A model generated the notes under the pieces. It made no database searches and was not told the origin of the DNA. It worked only from the letters and a program-made list of their open reading frames with translations. From Pedobacter psychrotolerans (GTDB lineage: Bacteria > Bacteroidota > Bacteroidia > Sphingobacteriales > Sphingobacteriaceae), in contig NZ_SLWO01000002.1 in NCBI RefSeq assembly GCF_004340665.1, positions 57,587-121,586 of the forward strand: DNA of 64,000 nucleotides, in the 5' to 3' direction. Each line of letters opens with the position of its first letter. Position 1 is the first letter of the stretch. The position numbers were made by a program, and so were the translations under genes. Positions 16,818 to 25,193 of this stretch are shown piece by piece.

Positions 16818-16930
16818 GAGTTTGCAGTTAGGAGTTCAGAGTTTACAGTTTAGCGATGATTTCAAACTTTACGGACTACTGACAACGCTGGGTTTTCAAC
16901 TCCTAACTCCAAACGCCCAACTCAAAACTA
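16818..16930. repeat. Degenerate inverted simple repeat between ubiE and engB
   Basis: The left half is a run of GTT/AGTT words (GCAGTTAGGAGTTCAGAG, TTTACAGTTTAG). The right half carries their complements (CAACTCCTAACTCCAAACG, CCCAACTCAAAACTAA). GTTAGGAGTT on the left matches AACTCCTAAC on the right exactly. It separates two divergent genes, so a terminator role is unlikely. Confidence 0.55.
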
Positions 16931-16935
16931 ATTGT

Positions 16936-16943
16936 TACATTTG
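16936..16943 (+). promoter_or_regulatory. -7 box TACATTTG of engB
   Basis: Exact TAnnTTTG match ending only 4 bases before ATG 16948. Transcription would start at or inside the start codon, suggesting a leaderless or nearly leaderless mRNA if this is the promoter used. Confidence 0.5.
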
Positions 16944-16947
16944 CCAT

Positions 16948-17571
16948 ATGGTTATCAAAACGGCAACATTTGTTTGCAGCAACACCCAAATTTCGGCATT
17001 ACCAGCGCCATTAATGCCTGAATATGCTTTTATAGGTCGCTCTAATGTAGGGAAATCCTCTTTAATTAATATGCTAGTGAATCAGCATGGATTGGCTAAA
17101 ACTTCGCAACGTCCAGGCAAAACACAATTGATTAACCACTTTTTAATTAATGAGAAGTGGTATATCGTCGATCTTCCCGGTTACGGTTATGCAAAAGTTT
17201 CAAAAACCAGCAGAGAGAAATGGGAGAAATTTATTCGTGCTTACATTACCAAGAGAGAAAGTTTGCAATGTATTTTTGTCTTGATTGATAGCCGTTTAGA
17301 TCCGCAGCAAATTGATATTGAATTTTGCTATTGGTTGGGTGAAAAGCAAATTCCATTCTCACTGATATTTACAAAGGCAGATAAACAGGGAATGACAACC
17401 ACACAAAAGAATGTAGCAGCATTTAGAAAAAAACTGGGTGATTTCTTTGAAGAAATTCCGGCAACGTTTATCACGTCTGCAGAAAAAGGAAATGGGAAAG
17501 ATGATGTGCTGCAATTTATTAGTGAAGTAAATAAAGATTTTGTCGTTCCGACAGACTATAAAAAGTTTTAA
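16948..17571 (+). CDS. engB: Ribosome biogenesis GTP-binding protein EngB/YsxC
   Basis: Small GTPase for 50S subunit assembly. The 207-residue product has the P-loop GRSNVGKSS, G2 region TSQRPGKTQ, G3 VDLPGYGYAK, G4 FTKADK and G5 TSAEKGNG, all in order. I chose ATG 16948 because the upstream in-frame extension (42 codons) runs through the inverted simple repeat and would place the -7 box inside the gene. Confidence 0.95.
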   Translation: MVIKTATFVCSNTQISALPAPLMPEYAFIGRSNVGKSSLINMLVNQHGLAKTSQRPGKTQLINHFLINEKWYIVDLPGYGYAKVSKTSREKWEKFIRAYITKRESLQCIFVLIDSRLDPQQIDIEFCYWLGEKQIPFSLIFTKADKQGMTTTQKNVAAFRKKLGDFFEEIPATFITSAEKGNGKDDVLQFISEVNKDFVVPTDYKKF

Positions 17572-17633
17572 ACAGTTAGCAATTTCAGTTTACGGCTGAA
17601 AATCGGACACATAAAATATTCGTATATCAATCA

Positions 17634-18491
17634 ATGAAAAAATATTTTTCACTCGTACTATTTGCGCACTCCGTTTTTGCATTGCCATTTGCAATGATTG
17701 GCTTCTTTTTGGGTGTAACCACGACTGACAATCCTTTCGAATGGCATAAATTGATTTTGGTTTTGCTTTGTATGGTATTTGCCAGGAATGCCGCCATGGC
17801 ATTTAACCGCTATCTGGATAGAGATATCGATGCAAAAAATCCCCGTACGCAAATGCGTGATATTCCTGCCGGAAAAGTTTCGGCCAATGAAGCATTAATC
17901 TTTGTGATCATCAACTGCGTGTTGTTAATCGCTAGCACATACTTCATCAATCCGATGTGCTTCTATTTATCACCTGTTGCCTTATTTGTGGTGCTGTTTT
18001 ACAGTTATACTAAAAGATTTACTGCACTGTGTCACCTGGTTCTCGGACTTGGCCTTGCGCTCGCTCCTATTGGTGCTTACATTGCAGTAACAGGTCACTT
18101 TGCACTTGTCCCGGTTTTATATTCTTTTACAGTACTTTTTTGGGTAAGCGGATTCGATATTATTTACGCTCTACAGGATGAGGCCTTTGATCGTGAAGAA
18201 AAATTACATTCTATTCCTTCTGCACTTGGCATAAAAAATGCACTGAACGTATCCGTTTTACTGCATGTACTTTCAGCAACATGTGTAATCCTACCTGTAT
18301 TTTTTACTGAATTCAGTTGGGTATATTACGTTGGAATTGTATTTTTCTGCTCTATGTTGATTTATCAGCATTTGCTCGTTAAACCAAATGACATTAGTAA
18401 AGTAAACCGGGCGTTTCAGACTTTGAATGGCTATGCCTCTGTGGTATTTGCCGTTTGCTTTTTAATCGACGCTTACATCAGACATAAGTAA
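17634..18491 (+). CDS. UbiA-family prenyltransferase, MqnP-like
   Basis: Integral membrane aromatic prenyltransferase of 285 residues with about eight or nine hydrophobic segments. Both Asp-rich motifs are present: NRYLDRDIDAKNPRT (near residue 58) and DIIYALQDEAFDREE (near residue 178). The sequence fits the short UbiA-like group that includes MqnP of the futalosine menaquinone route better than MenA. With ubiE nearby, a role in menaquinone synthesis is plausible but the exact acceptor is inference. Confidence 0.82.
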   Translation: MKKYFSLVLFAHSVFALPFAMIGFFLGVTTTDNPFEWHKLILVLLCMVFARNAAMAFNRYLDRDIDAKNPRTQMRDIPAGKVSANEALIFVIINCVLLIASTYFINPMCFYLSPVALFVVLFYSYTKRFTALCHLVLGLGLALAPIGAYIAVTGHFALVPVLYSFTVLFWVSGFDIIYALQDEAFDREEKLHSIPSALGIKNALNVSVLLHVLSATCVILPVFFTEFSWVYYVGIVFFCSMLIYQHLLVKPNDISKVNRAFQTLNGYASVVFAVCFLIDAYIRHK

Positions 18492-18562
18492 TAGAAATGA
18501 GAGAATTTTGAATAAGGAATGTTTGTCAATATTAAATGCCCTTCAATCATTCCCTAACTCAA

Positions 18563-18570
18563 TAATTTTG
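18563..18570 (+). promoter_or_regulatory. -7 box TAATTTTG of the M3 peptidase gene
   Basis: Exact TAnnTTTG match, 21 bases upstream of ATG 18592. Confidence 0.5.
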
Positions 18571-18591
18571 TAATTCAATAATTAACAAAAT

Positions 18592-20298
18592 ATGATTATA
18601 GAAAAAAAAACCAGAACATATATCCCACAAGATTTGACTATTACATGGGAAAGCCTGTCGCCACTATTCACAGAATTACAAAATCGCGAAATCAATAATG
18701 TAGAAGCGTTGGAGCAATGGTTGAAAGACCGTTCTGAACTGGAAGCAGCACTTGAAGAGGATTTTGCCTGGCGGTACATTAAAATGAGTTGCGATACAGC
18801 CAATGAAGAACTGGTTAAAAGCTTTCAATATTTTGCAGAAGAGATTGAGCCAAAAATTTCACCGCTATCTAACGAATTAAACAAGAAATTTGTGGAAAGT
18901 CCTTTTATGGATGATCTGGAGAAGGAAAAATTCTTCGTGTATAGTAGGGCGATTAAAAAAGCGCTGGAAATTTATCGTGAAGAAAACATTGAATTGTTTA
19001 CACAATTGCAGGTTAAACAGCAAAAATATCAGAGCATCACTGGTGCAATGAGTGTGGAAATTAATGGGCAGGAATATACTTTAGAGCAAGCATCAATTTT
19101 CATTAAAGATTTAAATCGTGAAGTTCGTGAACATGCCTGGAAAACCATTCAGCAACGACGTTTAATTGATAAGGATGATCTGAATATTTTATTTGATGAA
19201 TTAATCAAAATGAGACATCAGGCGGCTTTAAATGCAGGTTTTGAAAACTATCGTGATTATATGTTCCAGGCATTGGGTCGTTTTGATTACACTCCACAAG
19301 ACTGTTATGATTTTGCCAATGCAATTGAAAAAGAAATTGTTCCCATTTTAAAAGAGCAGGCAGAAAAACGCCGGGAAGCTTTAGGCTTGGAAACGCTAAA
19401 ACCATGGGATTTAGAGGTGAGCATCAGTGGAAAACCCGCACTGAAACCATTTAATAATGGCGAAGAATTAATTGATAAAAGTATTGCCTGTTTTAACGCC
19501 ATTGATGAAAATTTAGGCGCAAAACTCGCGACCATGAAGGCCAATCATCTTTTTGATGTAGAGAGCAGAAAAGGTAAGGCTCCGGGTGGATATAATTATC
19601 CTCTGGCAGAAACGGGTGCACCATTTATTTTCATGAATTCGGCAAATTCGCTTCGCGATTTAACGACTATGGTTCATGAAGGTGGTCATGCGATCCATAC
19701 TTTCTTAATTGCAAACCTGGAATTAAATGATTTTAAGCATTGCCCTTCTGAAGTAGCCGAATTGGCTTCCATGAGCATGGAGCTTATATCCATGGACAAC
19801 TGGCATGTTTATTTTGATAACGAGGAAGATTTGATCCGTGCTAAAAAAGAACAATTGGCAGATGTACTTAAAACTTTACCATGGGTTGCGGTAATTGATC
19901 AATTTCAGCACTGGATTTACACCAATCCTGAACATACTGCAGCAGACCGTGAGGAAACCTTTAAGCAGATTTACAGTCGGTTTGGAGCTGGTTTTGCAGA
20001 TTGGACTGACTTAGAACAACAGTTTGGTAACGGTTGGCAGAAACAACTGCATCTTTTTGAAGTGCCTTTTTATTATATCGAATATGCCATTGCACAGTTG
20101 GGCGCTATTGCCGTTTGGAAAAATTATAAAGAAAATCCAGGTCAGGCATTAGATCAATACTTAGCTGCGCTTTCTTTAGGCTACACGAAACCAATTAATG
20201 AAATTTATGAAACCGCAGGAATTAAATTTGACTTCAGTGCAGATTATGTAAAGGAATTGGCCAAGTTTGTGAAGGATGAGTTAGAGAAATTAGGATAA
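18592..20298 (+). CDS. M3 family oligoendopeptidase (PepF-like)
   Basis: Cytoplasmic zinc metallopeptidase that trims oligopeptides. The 568-residue product has the M3 zinc motif MVHEGGHAIHTF, with His362, Glu363 and His366, and the conserved downstream CPSEVAELASMSMEL that supplies the third ligand. No signal peptide. The length is typical for the pepF/M3 family. It is a single-gene unit with a promoter box upstream and a strong terminator at 20321. Confidence 0.93.
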   Translation: MIIEKKTRTYIPQDLTITWESLSPLFTELQNREINNVEALEQWLKDRSELEAALEEDFAWRYIKMSCDTANEELVKSFQYFAEEIEPKISPLSNELNKKFVESPFMDDLEKEKFFVYSRAIKKALEIYREENIELFTQLQVKQQKYQSITGAMSVEINGQEYTLEQASIFIKDLNREVREHAWKTIQQRRLIDKDDLNILFDELIKMRHQAALNAGFENYRDYMFQALGRFDYTPQDCYDFANAIEKEIVPILKEQAEKRREALGLETLKPWDLEVSISGKPALKPFNNGEELIDKSIACFNAIDENLGAKLATMKANHLFDVESRKGKAPGGYNYPLAETGAPFIFMNSANSLRDLTTMVHEGGHAIHTFLIANLELNDFKHCPSEVAELASMSMELISMDNWHVYFDNEEDLIRAKKEQLADVLKTLPWVAVIDQFQHWIYTNPEHTAADREETFKQIYSRFGAGFADWTDLEQQFGNGWQKQLHLFEVPFYYIEYAIAQLGAIAVWKNYKENPGQALDQYLAALSLGYTKPINEIYETAGIKFDFSADYVKELAKFVKDELEKLG

Positions 20299-20320
20299 TT
20301 AATACATCTATATTCTTAAG

Positions 20321-20350
20321 AAGTCGCGGTTAATCCCCGCGACTTTTCTA
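20321..20350 (+). terminator. Rho-independent terminator of the M3 peptidase gene
   Basis: Perfect 9-bp stem AAGTCGCGG (20321-20329) with CCGCGACTT (20337-20345), followed by a T-rich tail. Confidence 0.85.
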
Positions 20351-20371
20351 TTTTTAGATAAAAACATTTCT

Positions 20372-21109
20372 ATGCGTGCTTTGAAAATAATATTGATCCT
20401 TTTAAGCTTTGCGACAAGCATTTGCCACGCACAGCAAAATAATACTATACAGAAATATACTTTAACAGGTTTTATTAATAAAAAGATTCCGGTTGAATTA
20501 AATATTTCCGTTTCCAATCAGCTCATTTTAGGAAACATCAGGTATTTGAATACTAAATTAAAAAAGCCAATTAAAATTATTGGCCTCATAGAGGATCATA
20601 ATCAGTATTCATTGCATGAATTTGAAAAAGATGGAAATATCAGTGGAAGTATTTATGCTACGCTTAAAAATAATAAACTGGAAGGCAACTGGTCGGCGAC
20701 TAAAGCTGATACCAGTTATGCTACGTCACTGACTGTTAAAGACAATCCAAATCTTCAACCAGAAATATTTTCTCCGCTTCAACCAGATCAGTTGACAGGT
20801 GAATATGCGTATCAATATGGAGATAAAGGTTATCAGGGAAATATTTCAATTAAGAAATTGAGTGGCAACACGTATACTTATGATATTAGTTCCGTCACTC
20901 GTGATCCTGGAAGAAACATTGCTGATGCATCGGGAAAGGCTGTTTTAAAAAACAATCAGCTGGTTATTTTGGTGAACAAATCTTGCAAATTCAGGATTAA
21001 ATTCTATAATGGTTTCTTAATGATTACCCAGGAAAGTCCGGGTCAAATAAGTGATTGCGAATTTGGATTTAATGCAACATTGGAAGGAACTTATTTAAAA
21101 GTAAAATAA
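20372..21109 (+). CDS. Secreted protein of unknown function
   Basis: The 245-residue product has a signal peptide (MRALKIILILLSFATSICHAQ). The mature part is rich in beta-strand patterns: TLTGFINKKIPVELNISVS, IYATLKNNKLEGNWSA, GEYAYQYGDKGYQGNISIKKL. Two internally similar halves (a GNIxYLN/GNISIKKL type strand followed by NNxLxG/NNQLVI turns) suggest a duplicated beta-sandwich or lipocalin-like fold. No family recognised and no lipobox. Confidence 0.75.
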   Translation: MRALKIILILLSFATSICHAQQNNTIQKYTLTGFINKKIPVELNISVSNQLILGNIRYLNTKLKKPIKIIGLIEDHNQYSLHEFEKDGNISGSIYATLKNNKLEGNWSATKADTSYATSLTVKDNPNLQPEIFSPLQPDQLTGEYAYQYGDKGYQGNISIKKLSGNTYTYDISSVTRDPGRNIADASGKAVLKNNQLVILVNKSCKFRIKFYNGFLMITQESPGQISDCEFGFNATLEGTYLKVK

Positions 21110-21227
21110 TATTAGCAATAAATTAATCGGTTTAGAACTGTCCATAACATTCCAATACTTTTTGCGACAAATAATTCCACAGATTTAAATGGTTAATACA
21201 ATAATCTGCGCAATCTATTGAACTATA

Positions 21228-22451
21228 TTAAATCGTTAACTCACCTTTCTTCCTCGTTTTCATAATCACAAACATCACCAATACCGAAATTAAAATCATC
21301 ACTAGATAGCTATAACTCAAATTACGCTCATCTTTTGCCGGGAAAAGATTAACAACGCCATAGCTTAGGAAAGAAACAATCACATAGGTAATTCCTCCTG
21401 TTAAACCACCTGCAATACCTGCATTTTTCGGGAATTTACTTAGACAAAAAGTAAAGTAATTATTAAAAGTATAGCCAGCACCGATATGAATGATAAAGGC
21501 GAAAAAGATCAAGGAATATAAATTACTAATCAGGCTTAAGCTTAAAATCATTAAGGTTACAAATAAAAGTTGCAATGCTGAATTAATGGCAAGGCGCCTA
21601 AAAAACGGACGGTTAATGGTTGCCTTACCAATAAAACCGCCAACCATCCAGGCAAAGCCTAAAACCAGAGAACTGTAACCCGCAATCACTGGAGAAAATT
21701 TCAACTCATGCTCAATGATAAAGGGGCCCGTCATGTTATACACCATTACCATACAATAAGCTAAACCTAACATCACAATACCTAACGTAAAGCATGTGGT
21801 TTTAATCATGCTAACATAAATACCGACAATCTTTTTTAATTGGAAATCTGTAAAATGCTTTAATGTTTCTCCGCTGAAAAGAAACTCGAGTAAAGCAAAA
21901 ACGAGAGCAAAACCAGCAAGAAAGTAAAAGTTGGATTCCCATCCGAAAGCCAGCTGTAAATATCCTCCAACAAAAGGTGCAATAATTGGTCCGGTTGACC
22001 AAATGATTGAGAACAGACTTAAATAGTGTTTAAGTTGATCACCTTCAAATAAATCAACAAAATAAGCACGTTTTGCTACAACAATACATCCAACAGTTAA
22101 ACCATGAATTACCCGCATGAAATAAATCAGATAGATATTATGGGTAATCGCAATTACAATACTGGCAGCAGCAAAAATTAACAGTGCATAAAGGCAAATT
22201 TTATACCGCCCGAAACTATCTAAAACACTTCCAATAAATAATTGAGATACCCCATAACTGATCAGAAATATACTTAAGGTAAGTTGAACCTGAATACTGC
22301 TCACCTGCATCTCTCCTGCCATGGTAGGTAAAGATGGAATATAGATATCTGTAGCGAAGCCCGAAAGCGGAATTAAAGCAAAAGCAAGAAAAGTGGCTAT
22401 TTTTTGATTCTTTTCTTTTATGTAGGTGATATTGTCTGAAACCGTTTGCAT
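21228..22451 (-). CDS. MFS drug efflux transporter, Bcr/CflA-like
   Basis: A 407-residue inner-membrane transporter with 12 predicted helices. The start FLAFALIPLSGFATDIYIPSLPTMAGEMQ is the hallmark of the Bcr/CflA multidrug-efflux family (first helix with conserved Asp and Pro). A GSVLDSFGRYKICLYALL loop between helices 2 and 3 matches MFS motif A. Substrate unknown. Monocistronic; no regulator gene adjoins it. Confidence 0.88.
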   Translation of the reverse strand: MQTVSDNITYIKEKNQKIATFLAFALIPLSGFATDIYIPSLPTMAGEMQVSSIQVQLTLSIFLISYGVSQLFIGSVLDSFGRYKICLYALLIFAAASIVIAITHNIYLIYFMRVIHGLTVGCIVVAKRAYFVDLFEGDQLKHYLSLFSIIWSTGPIIAPFVGGYLQLAFGWESNFYFLAGFALVFALLEFLFSGETLKHFTDFQLKKIVGIYVSMIKTTCFTLGIVMLGLAYCMVMVYNMTGPFIIEHELKFSPVIAGYSSLVLGFAWMVGGFIGKATINRPFFRRLAINSALQLLFVTLMILSLSLISNLYSLIFFAFIIHIGAGYTFNNYFTFCLSKFPKNAGIAGGLTGGITYVIVSFLSYGVVNLFPAKDERNLSYSYLVMILISVLVMFVIMKTRKKGELTI

Positions 22452-22697
22452 TTAAAATTAATATTATAATCAAACAATTTTCATTTCTAAAAAATGGCTT
22501 GATTCGTTTAAGACGACAAAAGTATCATTTTAGAACATGGATAAATTATGCAAATCAAATAAAGGTTAATGCTTTTCAAACATTCGCAAATTTTGACATT
22601 TCACCAATAATGCTCAAATTTTAAACTTTAACATATGTAAAAACACGCTGATTCGAAAATTATATCTTGCTTTAAACGTTTTTAACTGATATTTTTA

Positions 22698-22705
22698 TAA
22701 GTTTG
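22698..22705 (+). promoter_or_regulatory. -7 box TAAGTTTG of the amino-acid permease gene
   Basis: Exact TAnnTTTG match, 23 bases upstream of ATG 22729. Confidence 0.5.
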
Positions 22706-22728
22706 AAGAATACTACAAGCAAATTAAG

Positions 22729-24678
22729 ATGTTCGAAAAGCTATTCAGGAAGAAATCTATTTCAAAGATATTAAAAGATGCAGCAAGCGGCTATGGCGAT
22801 CATGAAAATACACTTCACAAAACACTTGGCGTACGCGATTTAACTGCGTTTGGTATTGCCGCAATCATTGGTGCCGGAATTTTCAGCACGATTGGCAAGG
22901 CCAGTGCGGATGGTGGACCTGCAGTAATCTTTCTTTTCATCTTTACTGCTGTTGCTTGTAGTTTCGCTGCTTTTGCTTATGCAGAATTTGCCTCAATGGT
23001 CCCGGTTTCAGGAAGTGCCTATACCTACTCTTATGTTGCGTTCGGTGAATTAGTGGCCTGGATCATCGGCTGGTCGCTTATCATGGAATATTCAATCGGA
23101 AACATTACGGTAGCGATTTCATGGTCGGATTATTTTACTGGTCTGCTCTCTACCATTAAAATACCCTTTCTCGGCATCAATGGCATCCATGTTCCAGATT
23201 GGGCAACAATGGATTACCTAAGTGCCTATAACGGACATGAACATGCTGAAGCATTGCGAGCAGCTGGTAAAAGTATTACAGCCTTGGATCCTGCTACAGC
23301 CTTAGCCAATAACGCCTGGCGTACTGCTCCTCAAATTGGTGGCTTCCACCTGGTGGCTGATCTTCCGGCCCTGGGGATTATTATATTAATTACCTGGTTA
23401 ATTTACCGGGGTATGAAAGAAAGTCGTAATGCCAGTAATGCAATGGTAGTAGTTAAACTGGCAGTGATTTTATTGGTTTTAGCTGTTGGAATATTTTATG
23501 TTGACACTAAAAACTGGAACCCTTTTGCACCTAATGGCGTGTCGGGAATTTTAAAAGGTGTATCTGCCGTATTCTTTGCATACATAGGGTTCGATGCGAT
23601 ATCAACCACTGCAGAAGAATGTAAAAACCCACAACGCGATTTACCACGTGGTATGATGTGGGCCATCATCATTTGTACCGTTCTATATGTGGCTATTGCA
23701 CTGGTTTTAACAGGCATTGTAAGATCAGATACACTTGCTGTAGGTGATCCATTAGCCTTTGTTTTTGATCAGATTAATTTAAAACTAATGAGTGGAATTA
23801 TCGCTGTTAGTGCGGTATTTGCAATGGCCAGTGTACTTCTGGTTTTCCAAATGGGCCAGCCTCGGATCTGGATGAGTATGAGCAGGGATGGTTTGTTACC
23901 AAAATCTTTTTCAAAAATTCACCCCAAATATAAAACACCATCTTTTGCAACTATTGTGGTAGGTTTTGTAGTGGCCGTTCCTTCGCTTTTCATGAATTTA
24001 ACCATCGTAACCGATCTTTGTTCTATAGGTACTTTATTTGCCTTTGTATTGGTATGCGCAGGTGTGCTGGTATTGCAAAACCGCCCTGATGTGCAACGGG
24101 GTAAATTCAAAATTCCATATCTTAACAGTAAATTCATTGTGCCTATTGCACTAATTGCAGCACTGGCATTCGCTTTTGTTCAATTTCAAAAGGAAACCAA
24201 AGCCTTCTTCTTCAACACACCAAAAACGATTACTACCGTAAATTTTGTGACTTCTTTAAAAGGTGAGGAACTCAAAATCGTAAAGGAAGAAATTGTTAAA
24301 GATGCTGCACCACAAATTATTCTTGCAGAAAAAGTAGATGCGGAATCATACCTAAGCGCCTTACCAGGCGATCGTTATGAACAATTTATCGCTGCATCAA
24401 AGGTTTCATTTGACAAGAAATATGAAACTGGCTGGAGCTTGTTCAAACATAAAATCCCCATGTGGATTTTTCTGATCATCTGCGTGATCATCTCCTATTA
24501 TTGCATCACTAAAAACCTATCACTGATTCCGGTTTTAGGATTAATCAGTTGTTTGTATATGATGTGTGAACTGGGAATTTCCAACTGGATCGGTTTTGGA
24601 ATCTGGCTGGTTATCGGATTGATTGTTTATTTTGCATACGGCTACAGACACAGTAAGTTAGCTCATCCTGAAGTTTAA
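22729..24678 (+). CDS. APC-family amino-acid permease with a hydrophilic insertion
   Basis: Inner-membrane amino-acid transporter resembling the cationic amino-acid transporter group. The 649-residue product has the TM1 motif IAAIIGAGIFSTIGKA, the TM3 region SGSAYTYSYVAFGE, and FAYIGFDAISTTAEECKNPQRDLPRG. Two hydrophilic insertions stand out: one between TM3 and TM4-5 (about residues 150-205) and one of about 80 residues (about 488-570) before the last two helices. The first 40 residues are cytoplasmic and charged. Substrate is not determinable. Confidence 0.88.
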   Translation: MFEKLFRKKSISKILKDAASGYGDHENTLHKTLGVRDLTAFGIAAIIGAGIFSTIGKASADGGPAVIFLFIFTAVACSFAAFAYAEFASMVPVSGSAYTYSYVAFGELVAWIIGWSLIMEYSIGNITVAISWSDYFTGLLSTIKIPFLGINGIHVPDWATMDYLSAYNGHEHAEALRAAGKSITALDPATALANNAWRTAPQIGGFHLVADLPALGIIILITWLIYRGMKESRNASNAMVVVKLAVILLVLAVGIFYVDTKNWNPFAPNGVSGILKGVSAVFFAYIGFDAISTTAEECKNPQRDLPRGMMWAIIICTVLYVAIALVLTGIVRSDTLAVGDPLAFVFDQINLKLMSGIIAVSAVFAMASVLLVFQMGQPRIWMSMSRDGLLPKSFSKIHPKYKTPSFATIVVGFVVAVPSLFMNLTIVTDLCSIGTLFAFVLVCAGVLVLQNRPDVQRGKFKIPYLNSKFIVPIALIAALAFAFVQFQKETKAFFFNTPKTITTVNFVTSLKGEELKIVKEEIVKDAAPQIILAEKVDAESYLSALPGDRYEQFIAASKVSFDKKYETGWSLFKHKIPMWIFLIICVIISYYCITKNLSLIPVLGLISCLYMMCELGISNWIGFGIWLVIGLIVYFAYGYRHSKLAHPEV

Positions 24679-24699
24679 TTTTTCTAAGCAAGATACTGA

Positions 24700-25020
24700 C
24701 TAATGAGAAGTGTCCGCTATCGGTTTGCAACGTACGAACAGATATCATGCTCAGATTCAGTTTCGGTCGGTGGAGACACACGACCGATAAGAAAGTCTGC
24801 TTTCGGTTGGTATTTACATTCAGTTAGTGTTACTGTAAGTGTTCGGAAGATTATGATTTGTAGATTGAAAACGGATAACCACCCCCTACCCCTCCTAAAT
24901 TAGGAGGGGAGTTCCCCTTATAGTTGTATAACAAAAAGCACTAATTCAATCTTAGATTGGTATTATCACCATGTGTTCGGAAGATTATGCCTTCGGTTGG
25001 TGTTATCACCAAACGACAAG
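24700..25020. repeat. Intergenic repeat cluster between permease and kup genes
   Basis: A gene-poor gap with several short repeats: GTTCGGAAGATTATG occurs at about 24841 and again at about 24975; TTTCGGTTGGT-type words recur; CGGTCGG (24768 on) faces CACGACCG with GTGGAGACA between; and GGTTGGTG faces ATCACCAAACGA near 24990. The predicted 66-residue ORF in it (24703-24903) has no protein-like character. This looks like remnants of interspersed palindromic elements. Confidence 0.6.
24889..24909. repeat. Perfect 21-bp palindrome
   Basis: CCCCTCCTAA and TTAGGAGGGG flank a single central A, giving 10-bp arms. It is bordered by ACCCCCTA on the left and AGTTCCCCTT on the right. No T-tract follows directly, so it is a palindromic repeat more than a canonical terminator, although it would form a very stable hairpin after the permease gene. 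Confidence 0.85.
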
Positions 25021-25034
25021 TAAATCTATTTACG

Positions 25035-25193
25035 CTATCCACTTCGTTTTTTGAACACAAAAATAGTTAGTATAATAAGCCCTATTCCGGAAAGAATAAG
25101 GTAATATTCGCTATGTGGCAAACCATTTACCTTGGCTGCAGGCCCTACTATAAATAATAAAACAGCAAATACTATTAATAAGTTCTTGATCAT
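25035..25193 (-). CDS. Small two-helix membrane protein coupled to kup
   Basis: A 52-codon ORF. The product begins MIKNLLIVFAVLLFIVG, has a short polar loop (KVNGLPHSEYY), a second hydrophobic helix (LILSGIGLIILTIFVF) and a basic end (KKRSG). Its ATG overlaps the kup stop codon by one base (TAATG), the same coupling seen at three other sites in the window. The reading frame, two clean helices and the positive-inside tail argue for a real gene. No family recognised; an accessory role for the potassium transporter is inference. Confidence 0.7.
   Translation of the reverse strand: MIKNLLIVFAVLLFIVGPAAKVNGLPHSEYYLILSGIGLIILTIFVFKKRSG

Noticed and set aside
24703..24903. 66-residue ORF after the permease gene
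   Set aside because: It lies within a repeat cluster and runs through a palindrome; no signal, domain or promoter supports it.
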